A stretch of DNA of 64,000 nucleotides from G963665545 sp963665545. GTDB taxonomy: Bacteria > Pseudomonadota > Gammaproteobacteria > Xanthomonadales > SZUA-36. Numbering within the stretch: position 1 is the first letter of the stretch; each line of letters opens with the position of its first letter. The notes under the pieces are model-generated. The model had not been told where the DNA came from and made no database searches. It was given only the letters and a program-made list of their open reading frames with translations. This document shows, in pieces, positions 17,165 through 27,278 of the stretch. The position numbers were made by a program, and so were the translations under genes. The stretch spans positions 186,001 to 250,000 of the forward strand of contig CAXXKZ010000004.1 of assembly GCA_963665545.2 (NCBI GenBank). The letters are read 5' to 3'.

Positions 17165-19009
17165 ATGCACTTTTCCAAATATCAACCCAGCGTGGTCGCA
17201 GCGGCCGTGGTGTGCATGCTGTCCGGCTGTGGCGACCAGACGCCCAAGACTGAGGCGCCTCAAGTGGCGGCTCTTGCGCCCGATGTTTCAACCATGGATG
17301 ACATCGATCTGTCGCCGGCCAGTTGGCCCGACGGCGTGTTGCTGGCCACCCTCGACAGAAATTCCCGGATGGGTGAGTCGAATGGTCTGGCCCGAGGTTC
17401 GCAGGGTGTGATCGCCGGTACCACGGGTGCGCCGGCAATCCAGGCCGGCCTGGAGGCCCTGAAACAGGGCGGTAACGCCATCGATGCAGTGATCACGACC
17501 TCCCTGGCCCAGATTTCCCTGGCCGGGGGCGCCTGGGTCAGTTACGCCGGTATATTTGAATTGATGTACTTCGATGCTTCAACCGGAATTGTTTTCAATC
17601 TGAACGCTGGCTACAACTCGGTTCTGGCTGAGGATGACCCCGCCACTATCCCCGCAGAAAAAGACGCTGACGGCAAGCCCACACCGAGCGGACGCACAGC
17701 GCTGGTGCCCGGGTATTTTGCCGGTATCAATGCGGCGCACGAAAACTTCGGCTCAATACCGCTGAGGGAACTTTTTGAGCCTGCCATATATTTGGCGGAA
17801 CAGGGATTCCCCTTGCACAGCATTCAGGCCGGGATGATTGAAAGACGCAAGGATGTGTTGTCGAGGCTGCCGGCCACGAAAGCCATATTCACTGGAGCAG
17901 ATGGCGATTTTCTTGCTCAGGGCGACATTCTCAAGCAGCCTGAATTGGCGAATACACTGAAGATCGTTGCCAGCCTTGGAATTGACTACATCTACCAGGG
18001 TCCCTGGGCTGAGCGTTTCGTTGAAGCCATACGCGCTGATGGTGGCAAAATGACCCTGGAAGACATGCGGCGCTACGAAGTGATCTGGCAGGATCCCATC
18101 AAGTATCAATTTGATAACTACACTTTGTATTTGCACGGCCGCCCGGGACTGGGTGGCACCCATCTGGTCGAATCACTGAATCTGGTCAAGGCGTCGGGAC
18201 TTTTGGAGATGGGCGACTACCGCGTCAACCCGGAAGCTTTTTACTGGTTCAGCCAATTCCCCAACACGTTTGCAATCAGCTTCATACCCGACTCCGTCAA
18301 GGGCATGGTTTTCCCGGGTCTGAACGCTTCCCTGGAAGATCGGCTGACCACGAACTATGCCGATGCTTTGTGGCAAATGATCAGGGATGGTGACTTCGTA
18401 TTCGCGGCACCGCCCTGTGTGGAGGATCCCAAGCATTCCGACGCCATTGTAGTGATTGATCGATGGGGCAATATGGCCGCAGTCACCCATACCATCAATA
18501 CCGGGGCCTGGGGTGGTACGGGCATTTTCGTGGATGGGATATCGATCCCTGATTCAGCGGCCTTTCAGCAATCGGCCTTGGCTGAGATTCAGCCGGGTGA
18601 GCGTCTGCCGGATCCGACCGAGCCGCTGCTGGTATTTCGCGACGGCAAACCCCTGGGCGCGTTTTCTTCGATCGGCGCTGGCCTGCATCAAAAGACTTTT
18701 ACGGTGCTTTTGAATCTGATTGGTTATGGATCCAGGCTTGAGGGTGCGCTCGGCGCGCCCTCCACTCATCTCCCGCAATTTGATGTTAAAAATTACCTCA
18801 AGCCACCCACCACCCAGGTCGTGGCTGGTGAATTCAACTCTGAGCTGCTGGCGGCGGCGCGGGAGCTGGGGCTGGACATCAAGGAATTTGGCGCGTCCAG
18901 TGAAGATCGTGGCGCACGCGGCTATGTCGTAGGCGCCGTGATCGGGTCGGATGGTCAACGCGTGGGAGGTTCGACCCGCCTGTTCAACGCCCCGGCGAAG
19001 GCTTACTAG
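17165..19009 (+). CDS. gamma-glutamyltranspeptidase-like lipoprotein
   Basis: A 614-residue member of the gamma-glutamyltransferase family. The leader ends in MLSGCGDQ, a lipobox, so it is a lipoprotein. GGNAIDAVITTSLAQISLAGG is the N-terminal family block and HSDAIVVIDRWGNMAAVTHTINT the expected self-cleavage/nucleophile block. As in its divergent neighbour, the position of the classical catalytic threonine appears to hold serine (SDAIVVID), and similarity here is more remote. It shares a 237-bp divergent intergenic region with the other transpeptidase and is followed 24 bp later by a dipeptidase, forming a peptide-degradation pair. Confidence 0.7.
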   Translation: MHFSKYQPSVVAAAVVCMLSGCGDQTPKTEAPQVAALAPDVSTMDDIDLSPASWPDGVLLATLDRNSRMGESNGLARGSQGVIAGTTGAPAIQAGLEALKQGGNAIDAVITTSLAQISLAGGAWVSYAGIFELMYFDASTGIVFNLNAGYNSVLAEDDPATIPAEKDADGKPTPSGRTALVPGYFAGINAAHENFGSIPLRELFEPAIYLAEQGFPLHSIQAGMIERRKDVLSRLPATKAIFTGADGDFLAQGDILKQPELANTLKIVASLGIDYIYQGPWAERFVEAIRADGGKMTLEDMRRYEVIWQDPIKYQFDNYTLYLHGRPGLGGTHLVESLNLVKASGLLEMGDYRVNPEAFYWFSQFPNTFAISFIPDSVKGMVFPGLNASLEDRLTTNYADALWQMIRDGDFVFAAPPCVEDPKHSDAIVVIDRWGNMAAVTHTINTGAWGGTGIFVDGISIPDSAAFQQSALAEIQPGERLPDPTEPLLVFRDGKPLGAFSSIGAGLHQKTFTVLLNLIGYGSRLEGALGAPSTHLPQFDVKNYLKPPTTQVVAGEFNSELLAAARELGLDIKEFGASSEDRGARGYVVGAVIGSDGQRVGGSTRLFNAPAKAY

Positions 19010-19033
19010 GGCCTGTTAAGATGATTGACAAAT

Positions 19034-20029
19034 ATGGATAAATTGGATCAGCAAGAAACGTTTCCATTGGCCGACATGCTGGTGTGGGACAACCACGGCT
19101 GCATGCCACTGAGACCGCGGGACGAGTCTTTTCTGCCTCAACTGTGGCGCTACAAACAGTCCGGCGTCGATGTGGCCAGCATCAACGTCGGATTTGACGC
19201 TGTGCCATGGGAAAACACCGTGCAGATGGCTGCCCAGTTGCGACGCTGGCTGAAGCAACACGGTGACCGCTACATTCAGGTGGAATCGGTGGCGGATATC
19301 CATCGCGCCCGCGCAGAACACAAACTGGGGGTGATTTTCGACATTGAAGGCGCCTGTTCACTCAACGGGCTTCTACCGATGGTCGAACTGTATTACGACC
19401 TCGGCGTGCGCTGGATGCTGATCGCCTACAACCTCAATAACGACGTTGGCGGCGGTTGTAAGGACGACGATCAGGGCTTGACCCCTTTTGGGCGCGATGT
19501 CATCTGCGAAATGGAACGCGTCGGCATGGGTGTGTGCTGCAGCCATACCGGCTTGAAGACCGCATTGGAGGTGATGGAAATGGCGGCCAAACCCGTCATC
19601 TTCTCTCATTCCAACCCCCGCGCCCTGAAAGACCACCGCCGCAATATCACCGACCAGGCCATCCGCGCCTGCGCCGCCACCGGTGGTGTCGTTGGCATCA
19701 ACGGCATCGGCGACTTTCTCGGCGACAACGATAATTCAACCGGAACTTTCGTGCGCCACATCGACTACGTCGCCCAACTGGTCGGCACTGACCATGTGGG
19801 CATTGGGATTGACTATGTCTTCGACATGGCGGAAATGGAAGAATATCTCCGCGCCAATTCAAACTTCTTTCCCGCCGCGGACAATTACGCCCAAGAGCAG
19901 AAAATCGTCGCGCCCGAACAGATGCCCGAAGCGGCTGAGTTACTGCAAAAAATGGGCTACGGCGATGAAGATCTGCGCAAGATTATGGGTGGAAACCACC
20001 TTCGAGTCGCGGAGCAAGTTTGGCGTTAA
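19034..20029 (+). CDS. membrane dipeptidase (renal dipeptidase family, M19)
   Basis: A 331-residue zinc peptidase. DNHGCMPLRP corresponds to the DxHxD-type first metal motif with Cys at the last position, GVIFDIEGA supplies the bridging glutamate, GVCCSHTGLK and VIFSHSNPRAL the two histidines, and VGIGIDYVFD the late aspartate. ATG at 19034 begins the conserved part; an upstream TTG would add three residues. M19 enzymes hydrolyse dipeptides, including D-amino acid-containing ones. With no signal peptide it is likely cytoplasmic. It is probably cotranscribed with the transpeptidase-like lipoprotein 24 bp upstream and could finish degradation of imported dipeptides. Confidence 0.85.
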   Translation: MDKLDQQETFPLADMLVWDNHGCMPLRPRDESFLPQLWRYKQSGVDVASINVGFDAVPWENTVQMAAQLRRWLKQHGDRYIQVESVADIHRARAEHKLGVIFDIEGACSLNGLLPMVELYYDLGVRWMLIAYNLNNDVGGGCKDDDQGLTPFGRDVICEMERVGMGVCCSHTGLKTALEVMEMAAKPVIFSHSNPRALKDHRRNITDQAIRACAATGGVVGINGIGDFLGDNDNSTGTFVRHIDYVAQLVGTDHVGIGIDYVFDMAEMEEYLRANSNFFPAADNYAQEQKIVAPEQMPEAAELLQKMGYGDEDLRKIMGGNHLRVAEQVWR

Positions 20030-20059
20030 GGCGGTTGGCAATATCCGAATGTGCGGGCC

Positions 20060-22054
20060 CTATAGGTGCCGCAAAAACCACCCTACATAACGTGTTGTAT
20101 GGTCGATTACGTCGGGAAAATTCCGAATGCCATGCGCTGCATTGGGATAGGTCACCAGCACAGATTCAACACCGTTTTCCAACAAGGCATTATGAAATTC
20201 CAGGCCCTGAGTGGGCGGGGTGTTCTGGTCGAGGGCACCGACCAGAGTCAGGGTAGGGCATTTGACCTTGTCTGCGAACATGACGGGGCTACGGTGATAG
20301 TGATTGCCATCTTTTTCACGGGCATTGCCACCCAGAAAGAGTTCATCAAAGAAGGGGATTTGCGAGGTACCGTGCTGGGAATACCAGTTGACCACCGGGC
20401 TGATTGGCGCTGCAGCGGCAAAACGATCATCCTGGGTAATCAGCCACGATGACATAAATCCCCCGTAGCTGATGCCGGTGACACCCACGCGGCCAGGGTC
20501 AGCGACGCCGCGCTCAACCATGGCGTCGATTCCTGCCAGATAGTCGTAGGTATCTTCACCCCCCATGTCGCCGCGGACCATGGCGGCAAAGTCCTGTCCA
20601 CGTGCGCTGCTACCCCGGGGATTGGGGTAGAGCGTGGCAACCCTGTGGTTGGCAAGAGCTTGGGCGCCTCTCAGGCGCCCGCGCCAACGATTGCGGCAGC
20701 ACCATACAGGCCCGCCGTGGATGTCTACGACCAGCGGTCCGGGGTCCACCTGATCTTCCGGTCGGACCAGCCAACCGTGAATCTCAAGCCCATCGCGTCC
20801 CTGCCAGCGGATAGCCTCGATCACGGTGGGTACGATGACATCATCGTCTGATCCCGGGTTTGCCAGGGCCAGAATTTCTTCAATGCCGTCAGCAGATATG
20901 ACTGTCAATGCCGGTGGCCGATCGAATTGCTCGACCAATGCTGCGCATTGCGCTTGGCCGCCTGTCGCCGGCAATGGAGCAATGGCGGGATACCAGGCGC
21001 CAATGGTGCAGCTTTCACTGGACCAGTATTCGACTATTTCGCCGCTATGGACATTGACCTCACCGGTGACGGTTTCGAAGCCGCGATGACCGGCAAATGC
21101 GAGGGATTCGCTGTCCCGCCATGCAATATGCGTGACGTCGATCGTATTGAGGGTGATCGGTCTGGTGTCACCACCAGTGGGAGAAAACAGACGGATATCG
21201 CCGGCGACGATCATGCGATCGCTACAAATCGCCTCAATCACCGCCAGATGTTGCCCGTCAGGGCTGGCGCAGGGCACCCCGATCTGTTCCTGTGGCTGAT
21301 AAAGGACCGTGGACGGTTCACCGCCAAGATGCATTAGCACCAGTCTGGCGTTGTACCACGAACCCTCCGAATGATGATCACTGACAATGGCGACCACTGC
21401 TTCATCGCCACACCAGCGGCTTTCCCATACATTCAGGCCAACCGGGTTCACTTGCTCCAGGGCGCCTGTTTCGCAGTCATATAGCCAGCACGATCGCCAC
21501 AAATTGTCTGCGTCGCCGGTGTTGACTTCAGGTATCCATGTCGGCAAATCGCTGCTATGCCGGGCGATCGTAGCGCCGCCCTGGCAGCCGGCCAGGTCAG
21601 CACCGAATTCGGCTACGCCGAGAAGGATTCGCCCACCATCAGGTGACCATGAGAGGGCCTCGACACAGCCGTCCACCCGGGGTGTTTCGATGACATTACC
21701 TGTGCCATCGCCGCCAACCAGACAGAGCTGATAATTTCCTGTTTCACGCCGATCCGACAAAAACGCCAGTTGCGCAGAATCGGGTGACCAGCAGGGCATT
21801 TTGTCATCATGCTCGACATGACTTATAAAGACACGGCATACCGCGCCCGAATCGCGTACCACCACGCATACACGGGTCCGGGGTGGTGTCGCCAGATCTG
21901 CAAATACCGATCCGGTAAATCCCAGCCACTGGCCGTCTGGCGAGGCGGCAATATGATCCGCATCGCTAATCCGATTGGTGCCTGGCTGAACGAAGCTGGC
22001 ATAGAGATTTTCAACCTCTTTGTAGAGCGCAGTATCCCGAATGTCTCTGTGCAT
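20060..22054 (-). CDS. S9-family peptidase (acylaminoacyl/dipeptidyl peptidase-like)
   Basis: A 664-residue serine peptidase. The N-terminal half is a WD40-like beta-propeller (repeated SPDGQWLGF, SPDSAQLAFLSD, SPDGGRILLG blocks) and the C-terminal half an alpha/beta-hydrolase domain. The nucleophile lies in GVTGISYGGFMSSW near residue 520, the acid in VGALDQNTPP, and the histidine in NAAHGIRNF. No signal peptide is seen, so it should act on short peptides in the cytoplasm. Its 3' end converges with the dipeptidase gene, 30 bp apart. It is divergent from the TetR-type regulator, which may control it. Confidence 0.85.
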   Translation of the reverse strand: MHRDIRDTALYKEVENLYASFVQPGTNRISDADHIAASPDGQWLGFTGSVFADLATPPRTRVCVVVRDSGAVCRVFISHVEHDDKMPCWSPDSAQLAFLSDRRETGNYQLCLVGGDGTGNVIETPRVDGCVEALSWSPDGGRILLGVAEFGADLAGCQGGATIARHSSDLPTWIPEVNTGDADNLWRSCWLYDCETGALEQVNPVGLNVWESRWCGDEAVVAIVSDHHSEGSWYNARLVLMHLGGEPSTVLYQPQEQIGVPCASPDGQHLAVIEAICSDRMIVAGDIRLFSPTGGDTRPITLNTIDVTHIAWRDSESLAFAGHRGFETVTGEVNVHSGEIVEYWSSESCTIGAWYPAIAPLPATGGQAQCAALVEQFDRPPALTVISADGIEEILALANPGSDDDVIVPTVIEAIRWQGRDGLEIHGWLVRPEDQVDPGPLVVDIHGGPVWCCRNRWRGRLRGAQALANHRVATLYPNPRGSSARGQDFAAMVRGDMGGEDTYDYLAGIDAMVERGVADPGRVGVTGISYGGFMSSWLITQDDRFAAAAPISPVVNWYSQHGTSQIPFFDELFLGGNAREKDGNHYHRSPVMFADKVKCPTLTLVGALDQNTPPTQGLEFHNALLENGVESVLVTYPNAAHGIRNFPDVIDHTTRYVGWFLRHL

Positions 22055-22196
22055 GATCCTGTCCCACTGAGGTTACCCTTACCTGACGGATAGCACAGAG
22101 ATTCCCTCAGGAGCGATGGCAGCACCGCCGTGCGGCCCTGAATATTTTGCTGGGGGCTGTCCGGGGCCCTGCGTCCAGTAAGGCAAGGGAATCTGA

Positions 22197-22886
22197 ATGA
22201 GCAAATTGAACAAATCGAAAATCGAAGAATTGCCTGTTGTATCGTCGGCCGAAGACAGCGAATCCCTGAAGAAACGTCAGGAGATCGAACTCGCCAAGTC
22301 CCGCGTCAAGGGCAAACAAGGCCGGCAACACACCCTGAGCCGCAGGGACTGGATTCAGGCTGCGCGCGGATTGCTGATTGCCGGTGGAGTGGAGCACGTT
22401 CGCATCGGTCGTTTGGCGAAAATGCTGAACGTCACACGTGGTGGGTTTTACTGGCTGTTCAAGAACCGGGATGATTTGCTGTCCGAACTGCTACTTGATT
22501 GGCAGACAACCAATACACGGCCTTTCGAGAAGCTACTCAATGCCGAACACAATGGCCTCAACGAGCTCCTCGCGCTACTGGATACCTGGATCACGGAAAA
22601 AGATTACAGCCCGGACTACGATTCGGCCGTGCGTGATTGGGCCCGTCGGTCGGATGAGGCTGCACGCGTGGTGAAGCGGGTTGATATACATCGAATTGAT
22701 CTGATGAAAATCATTTTTCTTGATCTTGGATTCGATGACGCGGAGGCCTACATTCGCGCGCGCATCGCTTACTTCCACCAGGTGGGTTATTACATTCTGG
22801 GCCTGGGTGAAAGCAAGGCGTTCAGATCGAGCAAGCAGTATCTCGCCTTGCACATGAAAGTTCTGGCTGACATCCAGCCGGATTAA
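22197..22886 (+). CDS. TetR-family transcriptional regulator
   Basis: A 229-residue protein with an unusually long charged N-terminal extension of about 50 residues before the helix-turn-helix (RRDWIQAARGLLIAGGVEHVRIGRLAKMLNVTRGGFYWLFKNRDDLL). The C-terminal helical domain is the ligand/dimer region. It is divergent from the S9 peptidase gene with 142 bp between starts, so it may regulate that gene or itself. The ligand cannot be told from sequence. Confidence 0.85.
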   Translation: MSKLNKSKIEELPVVSSAEDSESLKKRQEIELAKSRVKGKQGRQHTLSRRDWIQAARGLLIAGGVEHVRIGRLAKMLNVTRGGFYWLFKNRDDLLSELLLDWQTTNTRPFEKLLNAEHNGLNELLALLDTWITEKDYSPDYDSAVRDWARRSDEAARVVKRVDIHRIDLMKIIFLDLGFDDAEAYIRARIAYFHQVGYYILGLGESKAFRSSKQYLALHMKVLADIQPD

Positions 22887-22947
22887 GCCCACCCCCCTCT
22901 GCTTCGGCTCCTTTCCCGGGCTGTGCGCCCACACTCTTGCATGTCGA

Positions 22948-22979
22948 CATACAAGGGTGTATGTTAATTAGGAGCATAC
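22948..22979. promoter_or_regulatory. alternating CATAC/GTATG half-sites upstream of the sigma factor
   Basis: CATAC (22948-22952), GTATG (22959-22963) and CATAC (22975-22979) alternate within 32 bp, making two overlapping inverted repeats 31 bp before the sigma factor start. This is a plausible operator for a dimeric repressor such as the TetR protein encoded just upstream. The link is inference. Confidence 0.4.
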
Positions 22980-23009
22980 ATACCTGTTAGTTACAGTCGG
23001 GACAAAACA

Positions 23010-23540
23010 TTGGCAGCCGAACTTAATGTAGTATCCCCCTCGATTGCAAATCGTCAGACCTTTCTTGAAAGGGCTTACACCCGCTACGCGCCCTCACTGA
23101 AAGGCTACCTGATGCGGACCGTGTCCGAACACGAAGCCGAGGACCTGATGCACGATGTTTTTGTGCGCATGGCCAAGCACAAGGGCCTGGGTATGATCGA
23201 TAATCTGCAAGCCTTTATGTTTACCACCGCCACCAATTTGTTGCGCGACCGATGGCGCAGAGCCAATGCCAAGTACGCACCCGTCTGGGTCAACTCTGAA
23301 GATGTTAATTTGGAATCAGGCGCCCAGGATCCCTGTGAAGTGGCCGACTGGCAGGAACAACTAGACCGCGTCAGCGCCGAGATCAATCGTCTCAAGGAAA
23401 AGTCGCGCCACGCGTTTGAGCTGAGCAGGCTATACGACCGATCCTATGCCCAGATTGCAGACGAAATGGCCGTCTCGGTCAGCATGATCGAGAAACACAT
23501 CTCGAGTGCCTTGGTGCGGTTGCGACGCGCTGTGGCATAG
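23010..23540 (+). CDS. ECF-type RNA polymerase sigma factor
   Basis: A 176-residue sigma factor of the FecI-like ECF group. Region 2 is seen in ERAYTRYAPSLKGYLMRTVSEHEAEDLMHDVFVRMAKH and TATNLLRDRWRR, region 4 in FELSRLYDRSYAQIADEMAVSVSMIEKHISSALVRLR. The best start is a TTG, as no ATG is in frame before region 2. FecI-type factors usually sit beside a fecR anti-sigma gene and a TonB receptor. Neither follows here; the next gene encodes an AsmA-like protein, so the regulator pair may be encoded elsewhere. Confidence 0.85.
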   Translation: MAAELNVVSPSIANRQTFLERAYTRYAPSLKGYLMRTVSEHEAEDLMHDVFVRMAKHKGLGMIDNLQAFMFTTATNLLRDRWRRANAKYAPVWVNSEDVNLESGAQDPCEVADWQEQLDRVSAEINRLKEKSRHAFELSRLYDRSYAQIADEMAVSVSMIEKHISSALVRLRRAVA

Positions 23541-23624
23541 CCCAAGAAAGGCTCCGCCGCCCACAGCTCCGACCCGCCGGCCGCATACACCCCTTGATGT
23601 CGGTCGGCTATAATTCCTGAAGGC

Positions 23625-26600
23625 ATGAAGACCTTCCTCAAATACTCGGCATACGCGCTGCTTGCGATTTTCGTGGTAGGCGCAGCTTCCGTGTGGTGGA
23701 AGCTTCATGACACCGAAGGAATGAAACGGGACGCGAAGCAAACAGTCCGCCTCCTCACCGGAAGGGAATTGCAGATCAACGGGGCGCTGGACATCGATAT
23801 CGAATCACCGCTTTCCAGGGCAACGATCACAATCTGGGATTTCAGCCTGTCCAATGCCGAATGGGCGGAGGCCGATTTTCTCCTTTCTGGCGACCGCCTG
23901 ATGCTCACACTTGACCCAAGCAGTATTTTTGCTGACCTGGTGGTCGTGAACAACGTCGAAATCGATGGTGCTGTCGTCAACCTTGAAAGCAACGAGGATG
24001 GCAAATGGAACTGGGACATTGCGCCCCCCACGGTGAAATCAACATCGGAAAGCAGCTCGCCATTTCGAATCGAGCGGATCGCTTTAAAGCAGTTCGACCT
24101 GGCGGTGGATTCACCGCAACGCAGCACGCCAATGCATCTTGGACTGGATCAGTTCATCCTCGACACCCATGAGAATGGCAGCGCGGAAGTCAATCTCAAC
24201 GGCGCCCTGAACGACCTGCCGATCAGCCTGAAAGGTTCCGCCAGCCCCCTGCGCGCACTTCTCGAGGGTGGTGCTTTCAGCCATGATTTGCAGGCCACCA
24301 TGGGGCCAATCGAACTGAACACCGAAGGGCGGTTCGAAGACATCAAAAACGGCACCGGGGCCAATATCAGCTTTCGCTTTAGCGGACCGGAGATCGCCAG
24401 CTTATTTGAGTACCTTGCCCTGCCTGAAGTCAGTCGCGGAGAATTCGAATTCAGCCTGAACGTGGAAACACGGGATAACGCGACACGCATTGACCTGGAA
24501 GGGGATCTGGGCAACCTGGGCATCAGTGCCAAGGGCACGGTGGACCGGTTGATGGATCCGGACGTCGGCCAATTGGCAATCACCGCGAACGGGGCAAATT
24601 TGAAGGCACTTGGTCAGGTGATGGGCTTGGAGGGTCTGCCGGCAAAACCGTATCAGCTCAGCGTGGACGTGGCTGCCGATTCCGGTGAGATCACCCTGCA
24701 CAGTCTCGAATTCAAATCAGAATCTACCCGACTGGGCATCCAGGGCTCATTGGGAAACTGGCCGGATATGTTGGGCCTGGACATCAAATTAGGCGCCTCC
24801 GGCGAAGATCTGAGTGTTTGGGGCCCGCTCGCTGGCCTGGAGAGCCTATCGGTCAAGCCGTTCGTTCTGGCCGGCACAATGCGCCGGGATGATGCCGGTC
24901 GATTGACCGCAACCGCAGACTTTTCTGCCGGGCAAAACCGGCTCAGCGTTGGCGGCTACCTGGGCGAATTGCCGGGCTTCATGGGCGCTGATTTGACCTT
25001 TGACGCGTCCACGCCAGACCTCAGAAGCATCGCCTTGTTGGGCAGACACGCGAGTATCCCGAACGTCGTGGTGGAATTGAGCGGCTCGGTAGGCCTCAGT
25101 GAAGAGGGACTAAAATTGGAAGGAATCGAACTCCAGGTCGGCCAGGACCGGCTCGAACTCCGTGGGCTGCTGGTGCTGCAAGACCATTTCAGCGGTAGTG
25201 AATTGTATGGACTGCTTGACGTGGCCAATATTGCCGCGACAGGGGCCCTATTCAATATCCCTGATTTGCCCAGCGAGCCCCTGCACCTTTCTGTAGATGT
25301 CAGACCGAAGGGTCGGGGCCTGGAATTTCATCTGGCCGATGGCAATATGGGCGAAATCAGCATGGACCTGAGCGGTACGGTTCCCGACATGAAAACACTG
25401 GCCGGCATCGAAGCCGATTTTGACATTGCACTGCCCTCGCTGCACCTGATCCCGGGCACCGGCGATTTGCCCGATCGCCCGCTCATCGCAAAGGGCAGGG
25501 TGGCCGAGTCAGATGGCCGTTCAGTGCTGCAGGATGTCGTGATCCAAATCGGCCAGGCCCGGGCAATGATCAATGGCGAATTGAGCGCCGCCGCAGACCT
25601 CGAGGGGTCGCGGGTATCATTTGAGATTACCGCACCAGACAGTTCGATCATCCGTGATTTTCTGCACCTTGAAACGGCGGATGCTTTGCCAGGCCGCTTT
25701 GATTTCAGTGGCTAAGTGCGAATCAATGACGGCAAGGCCGAAATCTCCGATGTCAAGGTTCAATTGGGCGATCTCCAGGCCAGCGCTTCGGGCTTTGTTG
25801 ATCATCTGTTCAAGCCCCGCCTGCTGGATTTGTCAGTGCAGACCAGCGGCACGCATCTGTCTACTCTGGCGGCCATATCCGGTCTTGAATCGCTGGCGGG
25901 GCTGACGCAAGACTTCGAATTGCTGGGCGAAGTACATTATTCGAAGAGGACCCTGATTATCCACAGCCTGCAGACCCGCGTGGGGCAGATCGAAGCCCGC
26001 GTCGCCGGTCAGATCAACCGCCCACTCGACCCTCGTTCGTTTGATTTGATCATGAGCCTGGACGGGCCGGATCTTTCTATTGCCCGGCAGTGGATTGACC
26101 AGCAACTGCCCGCTGAGCGCTTCTCGGTATCGGTCCACGCCAGCGGTTCGCAGGACGACATAGTGCTGCAAGAACTGGACGCCAGCCTGGGCGCAAGCGA
26201 TGTGTCGGGCGAGTTGCGGGTTCACATCGGCAAACCCAGCCTGATTAGCGGTCAACTGCATTCCAAAAACCTGGATCTGTCATGGCTACTGCGCGACAAG
26301 GAGTCCGTTGACGAAGAACAGGGCGCTGAGGCCGCTGATGAAGTCCAGCCTACCGGCGAATGGGCCATCAAGGATGTGCCCATTGCGCGTGTGGGAGATC
26401 AAGGGCTGGACGTCGACCTGGATTACAGCGCTGATGCAATCGATATCGGTCCCAAAACCTTCAGCGATGCGGTGCTCGGTATTGAACTATCGAGCCACCG
26501 CCTGTCCATCAATCCACTACAGATACGCGACGGTGAGGCAAGTGTAGTTGGGTCGGTCATGCTGGATGGAACGCGGGGAATTCCACACCTCAAGGCATTG

Positions 26601-27278
26601 CTGGACTGGGAAAACATCCGCTTTGGGATCGCTGCGGCGAAAGACGAGCCGATCGAGCATTACCCACCCGCCTCCATTCATGTCGACTTGCTGGGGGACG
26701 GCGTCACCTACCATGAACTGGCTGCCTCTTTGAACGGCAAAGTCCGGGTGGTTTACGGATCCGGCATCGTGGCAAATTCGGGATTGAGTTTCATCGGTTC
26801 CGATCTTGTGTTGGAACTGTTCAGCGTCCTCAATCCTTTTTCGAAATCAAGCCCCACCATGGAGCTTGAATGCGGCATTTTTGCGGCGGATTTCGTTGAT
26901 GGTGCAGTGGCGCTCGCCCCATTGTTGATCCGCACTTCAGACATTCTCATCACCAGTGAAGGCACCGTCGATCTCAATTCTGAAAAAATAAACCTCTCTT
27001 TCAGAACCAAGCCGCGAAAAGGCCTTGGGCTCAGCGCCGGTGCGGTGGTCAATCCCTTCATCAAGGTGGGTGGTTCATTGTCCTCACCACTCATCGAATT
27101 GGACCCTGCAGGCGTTGTGGTATCGGGTGGCACAGCGGTTGCGACGGTCGGGTTGTCGATTCTGGCCAAATCCTTTTCAGACCGGTTTCTTTCGTCACGA
27201 GACCCATGCGGTGATACGCTCAAAGAATTGGCAAAGCGCGATGCCGAAACTGAACAAGGAAACGGGGAGTTGCCTTGA
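23625..27278 (+). pseudogene. AsmA-family inner-membrane/periplasmic protein with internal TAA
   Basis: Open over 1,217 sense codons if one TAA (25713-25715) is ignored. The N-terminal membrane anchor (FLKYSAYALLAIFVVGAASVW) precedes the AsmA opening with GRELQINGALDIDIESPLSRATITI. Many repeats of the form L-x-G-x-L-G-x-W/L-P-x-x-x-G-x-D follow, and the C-terminal AsmA block has YGSGIVANSGLSFIGSDLVLELFSVLNPF. AsmA-like proteins are thought to bridge inner and outer membranes in phospholipid transport. After FDFSG the TAA is followed at once by GTG, frame unchanged, so a 696- and a 520-residue half could be made separately by reinitiation. ATG at 23625 follows a GAAGG site. Confidence 0.75.

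Noticed and set aside
23010..27278. FecI-FecR-TonB iron regulation unit
   Set aside because: The sigma factor is FecI-like, but the next gene is AsmA-like, and no FecR or receptor is adjacent.
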